From the NCBI RefSeq assembly GCF_028389875.1, contig NC_084702.1:38129053-38193052 (forward strand): a stretch of 64,000 nt of DNA. The letters run 5' to 3'. The first letter of the stretch is position 1, and the number at the start of each line of letters is the position of its first letter. Both the position numbers and the translations under genes were made by a program. Origin of the DNA: Rhea pennata. Lineage: Eukaryota; Chordata; Aves; Rheiformes; Rheidae. Shown here piece by piece: positions 34,493 through 44,251 of the stretch. A model generated the notes under the pieces. The model was not told where the DNA came from, made no database searches, and worked only from the letters and a program-made list of their open reading frames with translations.

Positions 34493-37119
34493 GGATATAC
34501 CACCCCACCCTCCTCCCCCAAATTATTTTGCTTTTGTAGTGCACCCTGCTGTAAGCTAAAGTAGCTGTGATTTTGTTCTTAAACTGTGAAATAACTTATC
34601 ACAAGAAGATCTGGTGTTTTTTTCAGATGATCACAGATCATGTAAAATTAAGAATTTACTTTTGAAACAAAGTGGCTTAAAAGTAATTGATACTTGTTGT
34701 TTAATTGGTAGTTCAAAACAGCAAATTAAACATCAAAGCTCAATTTTTTTTTTTGAAAAATGTGCATTGATTATAGTTAAAAATCTGAGAAATATGGAGA
34801 GGCTTTGTTATCACTTCTGAGAATACTTTGTCTAAAGTATTTCATGCGATACAAATTTAATTTGGAAGTTTTATGAATTACAATGTCTTTGAAGGATCAA
34901 CTTGTTCTTTACAATGTATATTTAAGTTTATTTCATGATTATTAAGTATTTCCATCTCAGTTATAACTATGCTACAAACTTGCACAACTAGAAAGTGTAC
35001 CTAAAGAAACAGAATGTAAGAATCAGCAACTCAGTGCTTACTGCCCAAGATTAGATGTGGGTTCAGAATGGATACAGCTTACACCTGCAAAGCCCCTCTT
35101 GTTCATTCAGAGATCCAGTTTAGTAATCGAACATCAGTATGGGCACTTAACAGAAGTGAAATTTGAAAACTGGATGAGAAACCCATTTGTTATATGCAGC
35201 TGCAAAATGAGGGTTTGTTAGGAGTTTAAACTTCTGAAATCTCAGCCCAAAGGCTTTTTAATAAGATAAAAAGGTTTGCGGGATGAAAGTGCATTTTCAT
35301 CCGTCACCTTTGTAGAAACTTAGGTCAAAGATAGTGTGGAAGCTGGGCCACAGATCCAGAAATTACTGTAGTGCAAACCAGGCTGAGAGCAGAGACTGCT
35401 TCCTAATAAGAGGTCACACATGTTCACCTTGTGCCTGATGGCAAGCATGGGATAAGAGAACACCGAGTGGCCAGAGAACAGCTAGCAGAAATTGAGTTTA
35501 CACCAGAGCTTACAAGGCAGTAACCTGTTCATGTGCCTGTAATCCAACTGCCTGCAGAATGCCGCTGAAGTCGGTACAGACCAGAGGAGCACAAGCAGCT
35601 GCACAGGTGGAGCAAGTTCTTAGTGCTTTCAGTAGGAACAGCCTGATGTGGGAAAGTGTTGGACACCAGTAGCTTTAGAAAATTGTTGAGGCACAATACA
35701 TGGGAGTAAGGTAAACCGCATTACTGGGGGAGCTCTGTTCCAGGTGAATGGCATCTACTGCCTGTTCATGGACTAGCATTTGTGGGCTGTTGTAGCTACA
35801 AAGATGTTCTTTTCCTTAGCAAGCTATTGTACAGATTTTTGAACGGTGTGCTAAGCAGCCTGGCACTGCTGTACAAACTAGCACAAAAATTGCTTAAGGT
35901 AACAGGGACCACCTATTCAAAAGGTAAGAACCAGGAGTTTTAACATTTTAAATGCAGAAATGTGTCTTTAACTTCCCCTATTGAGCTATAATAAATGCAG
36001 AAAAAGTTGAGCTAATTATATAGCACAGGAGGAAGCATTTCTAAATAGGGGACTGCCAACCAGTATTTCCAATAATTTGGCTCTGCAGTTTTGACCCAGA
36101 CACCTTAACCTACTTTTTTCATACTGGAATCATATTTAAGAGATTACTTGCATTTTTGCTGAAAAACATTTATAAAAATGGTTTTGATCAAAGTGTGTTT
36201 TATAAATACTACTTTGAAATCCTTTTTAGCAGGCATAGGGCTTGTTCCTATTGTCTATGAAACGGGTCTTGCCATTAGTCTAAGTGGGAGCAATAACAGA
36301 CTTAAATTTTGTGAAAATTCTAGTTCAAAATTGATGTTACAGTCTCTGATTTCCTTGAAAGGCCAAACTGTTAACAATGTGCGTGAAGCCGTTACCTCCC
36401 ACATTTCAGATCTTTAGATTAAAAAAAAAATGCACATAAGGAATACTCTGAACACCAGACTCATTACAGAAGGGCTTTTTAATATTTTTTTAAATCCTGA
36501 GATACACTTGATATTTGCATATTTCTAGACAAAAGTGTAACAAAAATGACAGATTGGTCACTAATTGAACCAACATATTGTGTAGATGATGTTTTTATGT
36601 TAGTAAAAGCCTATTCATTTTCTCTCTGCTCCAGAGTTTACTATGCAGCATTGAAAGGGTGCAAAGACCAAGGGTACCCTCTTAGTCATTCATACATGGT
36701 TTATATTGTACTTACTCAGACCAGCAGCGCAAATTTCATAAATGAGACATTGAAAGATGGTTTATCCTGTGTCTCATATTTTTGCCAATATGGCATTTTC
36801 ATATTCTCCAAATTCTAGAAGGTGCTGAAATATTTTAACTTGAATTAAAACTGAAGAGTATGCTATTGGGAGGTTTTTATTATGCGACTAAATGCTACAG
36901 ATACAGTGAAATGCCACTTGTTTTTTGCAACTTTTTGAAGGGTTTTCATTATTTCCTTCACTTCTCTTCCAAGAGTCTTAATTTCAAAACCTTTTCATCT
37001 CTATCTGAAGAGCTCTTATTTATAATACTCAGACACTAGCTTTGTATTCTTCATTGCACTTTCATATTCTTGTGTTACATGCCCGTATTATGGTTGCAAG
37101 TTTATGTGAAAATGACTTG

Positions 37120-37125
37120 AATAAA
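37120..37125 (+). terminator. LOX: LOX distal poly(A) signal
   Basis: AATAAA in CTTGAATAAAATG, followed within 50 bases by T/G-rich sequence. It is the last good signal before the intergenic DNA and the best candidate for the full-length LOX mRNA end. Confidence 0.65.
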
Positions 37126-37145
37126 ATGTTTCAAGCGTTCAACTT

Positions 37146-40100
37146 GTCAAAGTATTTATTGTAGGACTTTATAAGAAGCCAGATCCATCTCTCAATGGAA
37201 AAGCCTCCAAGTGGTGTGCATCTGTATAGAACTGGAAAGGATGGCCATTTGACAAGTGTTAATTGAAAGGTGGGTCTCAGTAAGAAATGTTCTGAAGTTG
37301 GCCTCTGTCAAAGCCTCTGCTGACTGGAGGTAGACTGTATTAGAAATCAGCACAAATGCAGGATGTTTGTTTAATGATTGTGTTTAAGTGCTAAAAGGGC
37401 AGAAATTCAGTTTTAAGCCTCTGTTTTTCTTAGTCATTCCATTTTTCTGCTAAACCTTTGCCTCAAAGGTCTTTGTCTGTAAAAGAAAACACCTGCTGAC
37501 ATATGCAAGAAAAAGAATAGTGCTTGCACGTAAATGATTGTAAACATCACATTCTTGGAAAATAAATAATAGAACAACATTACAGAGCAGGTTCAGTTTA
37601 GGTAATTGGGCAAAAGACTTTTCAGCATTTCTGTGAAAATATCAGCCATTTCATGCAAAATAGTAGTAAAAACTGCTCTTCAATACGATGTTACTAAAAT
37701 CCAGCCTTGGTAGTGATTTCATAGTTTCCATGATGGCAAATACCAAGAAAAACAAAGTCTCTCTCTCTCTTTCTCTCTCTCTTTTTAATACATGAAGCAT
37801 TTCCATTTCTCTTCCTTTAACAACAGCTTTTGGGGAAACATCTTCTAACAGGAACACTGTGGTTTAAAGCAGTCTTTGTTCAGAAACAAGCATGAACAAA
37901 ATGGCTTTCTCTTGGCTTTTTCGTTTTTAGACATGAGATATTTCATTAATTACATTTTTGATGTCTTACCTGTCTTCACAATTACTATCAAGCACACAGC
38001 GCTACAGACACGGGTCACTCTTCTAGCACACCAAAAGCCCCAACAAAACACAGACTCGAAGACAAGTTTGTCTCCTAGCTGAACTGCCCCTACCGCATTT
38101 GTGGGGCCACACGACTAATACGGTTCACGGTACTTACTATTCTGTAATTCTGACTTGGTCTCAGAAAAAAATTCATACCAAGTTAGAAACAAAAGAAAGT
38201 AAAAAGTTGCAGTGGATGACAAATTACCTCTCAAACTATACTGAGGCTTAACAGTGAAGGCATAATAGAATGACTTGTGGTTCATCTGGATACATATCAT
38301 ATTGTTAGAGATTACCTTACCAAATTAGCTGTCTCTATAGACACAGGCACTTTGTAACCAACTTCAGAATTTTTGCTCCAAAAATGTTACCCTCATGGAA
38401 ATAAAGTTTAAGCTATGTTAGAAAGTCTGTTTAATTTAGACAACTGCTTAACACATTTAACATGAACAGTTTATCCTTCGTGATCTACATTTTCTGAATA
38501 CAAAGCAACGTTCTGCTGCCTTCTCCAATCTGTATGCTCCATTGACTAAATAGGCTGAAGTGTGAAGCATTTCTCCTCCCTTTACTGAGGAATTAATACA
38601 GAAGGACATGATTTAAGAACACTGAAATGTTCCTTTACGTAACAGGTTTTCAAATATTTAAGAAATATGGATTATAGCACTCCTACCTTCAGATAAATAG
38701 CACACTGACAGAAAAAAGGTGTTATCTTTTGAAGTTAATAAAACAAATGTAGAATTATTTCATATTTAATGATTCTGTAATTTAACAAAATTATTCCAAT
38801 ATATTCTAGACTAGGAGCTTCAAACTGATTAGAAAATTAAGTGCTAGTCCTAGAGCTCAAAGCTCACTGTGAATGGGAATCCACATAAATAGAAAAATGC
38901 AATCAGAACAGTTAATATGTATTTATATAATTAATGCAGAAACTAGATTCAAATTGATTGAAAAGTAACTAACCCCTCTAGTTTCCAAATATCCGCTACC
39001 TGTGTCTCATTCTGGACGTTGTGTTCACATTAAATCACTTGCCTCGTATCACAAAATCAGGTAGCATCATTCTACAATTAGGAAGTAGCCACCACTTTCA
39101 CTTAAGAAAGAATGACTGCAACTGAATTTGAATTCAATTACTTCTCCTTATTTAACCCATCCATAAACCTAACTGATGAAAGAAAGAAATCTGCCTGTTT
39201 GGAAATCTTTAACTCAGGATAACAATAGTCTAATCGTCTTCTAAAACATATTTACAACATTTAAACTAATGCTGGCTCTTCTGAAAGCTACTGAAAAATT
39301 TACTGAGATTATTTTATCAATAAGGTTAAAGTGAAAATATATCCGAAAGCATCTGATAGCAGAATCTCACAATATGTATGCAGACTGAGAACCTATCCCC
39401 CATGGTATGCTACTGAACAGGAAAGTATAGTAGAATTTGCAAAGAGTTCTTAATCTAACAATCACAGAAAGAAATAACTTTCCATATCGCTATAAAAATA
39501 AACCGATAGTACTTTGAGAGGTCTCTGTCAAAGCAATGTCACAGATAAGTTGCATTAAAGTGAGGTATATACTGAAAATGTTATGTTATCATAAGGAAGA
39601 GAAAGATTTCTGAACTTTATCAGGAAACCCCAGATAAATTAATTAGGTTTATCAGTTCACAAAGATTGCTCAGTTGCACATGTATAATATTATCAAGTCC
39701 AAACCATTACTACTCGTTTGTATAGTGCTTAGCACATTAAGGCTGTGATCCAGGTGAGTCACTAAAAATCAGCTAAAAAGCAGTAATAACTGATTAAAAT
39801 ATGAAGCAAAGTTAGTAACCTAATCTCTCTCTCTCTCGTTCATATCTGAAATATTTTATCAATTCTTTTTAGCAGAAGTGCTTTTGAAGAGGAGGAAAAG
39901 GATGCTTTGGTAAGTCAGGCTTCCTCCAGGAAGAATTCTATGGCTAGAAACTTACTCAAATGCCAAGATAAACTAATAGCCCTAGACACTAAGTACATGC
40001 AAAAACGCAATTTAGAATATAAATGCCTTAATTTTTACTGATACAGTTGTAAATAGTCCTTTTTCCCCCCCTCCCCCCCAAAAGTGCAATCTTTAACTTC

Positions 40101-40799
40101 TTGGTCTTTAATATGAGTCAGTTCCTAAAATATGGAACTCATCTACTCAGGGAAAGATTAGCTGTCCATGAAGAAATGTTTTATAACCGATGACAGTTAA
40201 CAAAAGAAATGTTTCTTGCTTTTATTGAAACCAGAGAAATTGCATATCAAACATTTGTTTGGACTCTCATTCGGCTAGTTTTATTTTTTTTTTTATTATT
40301 TTTTTTTAAATGTTAGGTACTAGTGTTGGGGTCTGGAAAACTCAAAGAGTATTTTGCATACCTCTAGTAAATTGATGGCTTTTCCTACAAAATGTGATCC
40401 TTTCCAATGGAAAATCACGACAAACATTTCTATGTTTCACTTTGATGCTTCTGCTCTTCAAGTCTTCCTTTAGATCTGGCCTAGAATTTAAGGTTGTTCT
40501 CTATAGCACAGTAAGAACAACAACAATAAAAAAGGACAGAAAAATGAAAGGTTATTTGAAATTCAGATTCCTCTGAGTAGCTATACAATTCAGGGAGATA
40601 CTACTACATTTTATCCATATACTCACATTTGCTTCAGATACAGAAGAGAAAATGAAAAGGAGGGGTGAAGACATGCCCACATTATAACAAATAAAATGAG
40701 CAACAGACAATTTAGCCTTTAGGAACTCAACAGAAGGATGGATGGATATCCATGGGATGCATACACTAAGACACAGACCACACATGAGAGAGAAGAGGC
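37146..40799. other. Intergenic DNA between the LOX and SRFBP1 3' ends
   Basis: No gene is recognised. It holds CT-rich microsatellites at 37757-37785 and 39825-39838, a C/T-rich run at about 40061-40080, and one splice-consistent orphan exon candidate at 39873-39909 on the + strand (see findings). Confidence 0.6.
37757..37785. repeat. (CT)n microsatellite
   Basis: CT repeated about 13 times with one T-rich interruption. It lies downstream of LOX in intergenic DNA. Confidence 0.85.
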
Positions 40800-41000
40800 C
40801 AAGGCTGCTTCGACTCATCTCCCCAACCAGTTCTTCCTTGTTCATCAACATAAGGCCCGGCAGAGCATCTCCCCTCGTTGGCTCCTCAATCACCTTCATC
40901 AGAAAGTTAGCATCAATGCTCTCCAGAAAGCTCCTGGATTGCTTGCATCCTGCTTTGTTGCCCTGGTTCAAACACAGCAGTTCAAGGGCGCATCTGCAAT
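40800..41000 (-). mobile_element. CR1 LINE fragment, endonuclease region
   Basis: The - strand frame includes KQSRSFLESIDANFLMKVIE, then EEPTRGDALPGLMLMNKEEL and VGEM. This closely follows the CR1 endonuclease carboxy-terminal signature (QSRRFLECIDDNFL, VIEEPTR, LTNKEGLVG). The rest of the element is absent or unrecognisable at the edges, so this is a short relic. Edges are approximate. Confidence 0.8.
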
Positions 41001-41499
41001 AATAAACCTAATCACTCAGACTGAACATTTGTGGAAGCAACCAGAGAAACACAAACTGCAAAGCTGTGCTCTATTTCCAAATGGAGAGTCACGCTGAACA
41101 GAACAATCTCCTCAAAACAAGGTGACAATTCTTGTAGATGGCACGGAGGTATTTCAGGGTGCTGTACTAGAGAGCACGCGCACCGAATAATCCTGTTTTA
41201 ACAATACAGATTTGAGAAAAAGCAAAAGAAAGCTGGCATGACTAAACAGTAAGATTAGGGAGATTAGAGAGAGCATCTGTGAAAAAGCTGCAGATGTATC
41301 AGAAGAAGGAAAATGAGAACAAACCATAGCAAAGTAAAAATACCGTAAGACAGGCCAGAAGGAGCAAGCCTATCAAAACCATTAATATATCTTTTTCAAA
41401 GCACATCAACAATGACACTTGCCAGTGTCTGTAGGACAATGGCACTGGAGGAAAACTCAGCGCAGAAAGTCATAGTAAAAAACCCCTTATAATTTGCTG

Positions 41500-42680
41500 T
41501 GTAGTAGCTATGGAAAAACACGTGGGTTCCCACAGCAGCAATCGAAGTTACAGAGGTTACAGAACAACAAAAAAAATGGACAGAAGCAAGTCACCAAGGT
41601 CAGATGGTACTGATTCAATTCTAAAGAAAGGTGAAGTTGAAAGAGCAGTTACTGAGTGTGCTGCAGTTCATCTTAAAAGAAAAAAAAAATCACACCAGCA
41701 CTCATGGTTGGAAGGCAGTAGATTTTTTGAAATTGCCAATTTTTACTAGAGTCTTGAAGAGGCGATTCAGGCAACTACACCCTTACAAGTCTAAGTCTTG
41801 TATGTCTGAGGCAAATTAGTAAAAAGGAGAGGAGAATTAGAAACATAAATATAAGATTAGCAAAGAGTCAACATAGCTTTTACAAAGGGAAATCATGCCT
41901 TAAAAGCCTGCTGGAATTTACTGAAGGGATTCATAAGCATGGAAATCTAGACGACACCATGCAGCTGGATTTTCGAGAGTATCCTGACAAGTTCCTTTGG
42001 CATAGGCTCTTAAGGAAGCTCAATAACCACAAAATCAATGAGAAGGTTCCTGCATGGATGAATAATTAGCTCTGAAGTAGAAAATGAAAGATGGGACTAA
42101 TCGCTCAACTTTCAAAGTGGAAGGTGGTTACCAGTGAGTCCACCATGACCTACCCTGTTCGGTATATTTACAAATGACTTAAAGGAGCAACAAACTTCCA
42201 ATCAAAATTTTGCAAATGATACAAACTTATTCAAGGTAGTGACCGAGACCAAGTGATGAGGCATTGCAATAATAGTTAAATGTTATGTAGATAAATTTAA
42301 AGTGCTACAATAACAACAATTCTGTCTTCGCATATATTTTGCAGACTGCAAAAACACCTTCAGTTATCAGAACAAAACATGCAGATTATAATTGCATAAG
42401 AATGTTAGTCCAAATGCTCAGACACAGTAAAATAAAGCAATTTCAATATTAGGAATTACTGAGAAAGGAATAAAGAACACACCAGAAAACAGTACTACGA
42501 TGCTGTATATACTGCACGACGTATCTGCACCTTGGGCAGTGTGTGCAAGTGCCTCCTCTGGCCTCCCATTTCAACAGGGGCTCATAAGAACAGACATTTT
42601 TTCAGGCAAGATCTGCAAGGACAATCTCCTGCGAAACTGTTTCTGTAAGAGGAACAGTTAAGAAAATAGGGGTCTTCAGT
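41500..42680 (+). mobile_element. Decayed LINE remnant (CR1/L3-like reverse transcriptase)
   Basis: Translating the + strand piecewise gives RT-like segments: SKSPRSDGTDSILKK near 41590, then SFYKGKSCLKSLLEFTEGIH near 41875, then MQLDFREYPDKFLWHRLLRK near 41960. These parallel the LINE RT blocks around HGFxKGKSCLTNLLEF and LDFxKAFDKVPHxxLL. The frame is interrupted by many stops and some segments are missing. It is older and more diverged than the CR1 at 16 kb and lies opposite in orientation to the CR1 relic at 40.8 kb. The exact clade is uncertain. Confidence 0.65.
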
Positions 42681-43357
42681 CAGTACAAGAACTGACACGA
42701 TGGTGATATAACAAGACATCCATAAAACCTAAGCGGCGCACAGGCTGAGTTAAGAATCTGTCGTTCGTTGTTTCTTCAAATACAGAAGCCAGCGGCACTG
42801 AGTAAACCTAGGTCTCTACAACGTGCTATGTGAATTGCACAGTACATCATCTTACACCCACAGCAATCACTTACCAAGTTTCTGGATTTGTTTAGCATAA
42901 GATTCTGAAAGACAATTATATTTAAACAAACCACGCAGTAGAAGATTAATTATCAGCTCAGAACTTACGTTGCTATTAACCACTAGCAAAGGCCTCTGAA
43001 GGAAAACTACAGTGAAGGTTCTCATATCTCAAACTCCAAAACAGAAATGCCACTTAAACCAGCCAAATGCTCCTGAGCGTGCAAGAGAACTTCATTTTCA
43101 ACATTGTCTGAGAAATAACCAAATCCTTCTGACTACCAAAGGCAGAATGTTTATGAGAAGGTAAGGTTACGACTATTTTCTTAATTACCAACATGAAGAA
43201 TAATAAAGATGACTTTGAATTATGCAACAAGCGCAAGACATACATATTGGAGCACTCTGACATTTTCCGGAACAGGAATGTTCAAAATATTTTCAGTTCT
43301 TTAAACTGGCAGCATAACCAAAGAAAGATAGAGATCACAATTTATACAGGCCAGTAT
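42681..43357. other. Intergenic DNA before the SRFBP1 3'UTR
   Basis: No gene is recognised. The frame at 43054-43263 (-) lies just beyond the candidate SRFBP1 poly(A) signal and shows no domain. Confidence 0.5.
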
Positions 43358-43358
43358 T

Positions 43359-44063
43359 TTATTGATACCTAGAATTTTTCATAATATGAATATTACTGAT
43401 CTACTTCTCTAACAGAAGCATGGATTTATGATGTCTGTTCAAGTTTAAGAGGTATCTTACCTTTTCTCAGTTGAGATGCATATAATAATGTATTCTTAGG
43501 ATTATTTCTTCAGTAGTTAATGTTTTACCTTATCCCCTCTCTCTTTACATCCAAGGCCTCAAACAGTCTTCAGTATATTTTTACTTAAACAAAACTCCAA
43601 ATAATTCAGACTAAGAGCATAAATGATGTTCCTCAAAGCATTCACTCACGTTAGGGTGCATTTCATTAATGGCAAAACTACGCAACAGAGCTTGCAAACC
43701 AACACCACGTGACCTCCTGTTAATCAAGACAGCACACCGCATTATTTAGATAATCTTCATTAGAAACAGATGATTACTTCTAGGAACAAAGCTTTTAAAA
43801 TATCATTTTACAGGCTTCAAAGGATAAGGACAGTTTAATGAAAATAATTTAGACATCTAAATATGGCTAAGACATGAATTCTTAAAACTTGTAAAAATAT
43901 TATCTCAGTGAAGACTTTAGTCCGTCTTCCATTTTTATCACAGAGGGGAGGAAAAAAAAAAAAAAAAAAAAGGTGTTCCAACACCAGTTGTTACTCCATA
44001 AGAAAATACCACCAGATGTGAATCTATAACAATCATCTTTTAAAACCTGAATTTACATAAAGT
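43359..44063 (-). other. SRFBP1: SRFBP1 3' untranslated region (inferred)
   Basis: Downstream of the SRFBP1 stop on the - strand there is no further coding signal. Poly(A) signals on the - strand are ATTAAA at 43834-43839 and AATAAA at 43359-43364. A T20 run in the transcript, A20 on the + strand at 43952-43971, lies inside. The end used here is the more distal AATAAA; the true end is unknown. Confidence 0.5.
43952..43971. repeat. A20 homopolymer
   Basis: An uninterrupted A20 on the + strand. It becomes U20 in the inferred SRFBP1 3'UTR. Confidence 0.9.
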
Positions 44064-44251
44064 CTAGTCATCAAATTTAATCCTTTTTCCTTGGAATGCT
44101 GTAATTTGAGACATTTGTTCCCGACGTTTCTTGCTTGCTTCCCACGAAGGATGAAGAGGTTGTTCTAAAACTGCTTTTTTGTTTTTGCATTTAATACCTG
44201 CAACTTCAGCAAATTGCTGCTTCTTGAGCTGTGGTTCCTTTTTAGGAAAAG
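44064..44251 (-). CDS. SRFBP1: SRFBP1 last coding exon
   Basis: 188 nt including the TAG stop (44066-44064). It encodes a Lys-rich linker and the conserved terminus LHPSWEASKKRREQMSQITA, FQGKRIKFDD. Acceptor TATACAG. The terminal WEAS and FQGKxIxFDD blocks are the family's carboxy-terminal signature. Confidence 0.95.

Larger units (their letters stand above)
33297..37145 (+). other. LOX: LOX 3' untranslated region (about 3.85 kb)
   Basis: AT-rich, with AATAAA signals at 33716-33721, 35990-35995 and 37120-37125. The last is followed by T/G-rich sequence and is the best distal end. LOX mRNAs in mammals carry a multi-kilobase 3'UTR with alternative polyadenylation, consistent with this. The short open frames at 34614, 36178 and 36546 lie inside the UTR and are not taken as genes. 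The true end is inferred, not seen. Confidence 0.7.

Noticed and set aside
33297-37145. Short frames at 34614, 36178 and 36546 as genes
   Set aside because: They lie within the LOX 3'UTR, are under 91 codons and have no family signature.
40552-40971. 139-codon minus frame as a host gene
   Set aside because: Its amino-terminal half is the CR1 endonuclease signature; the remainder has no family match.
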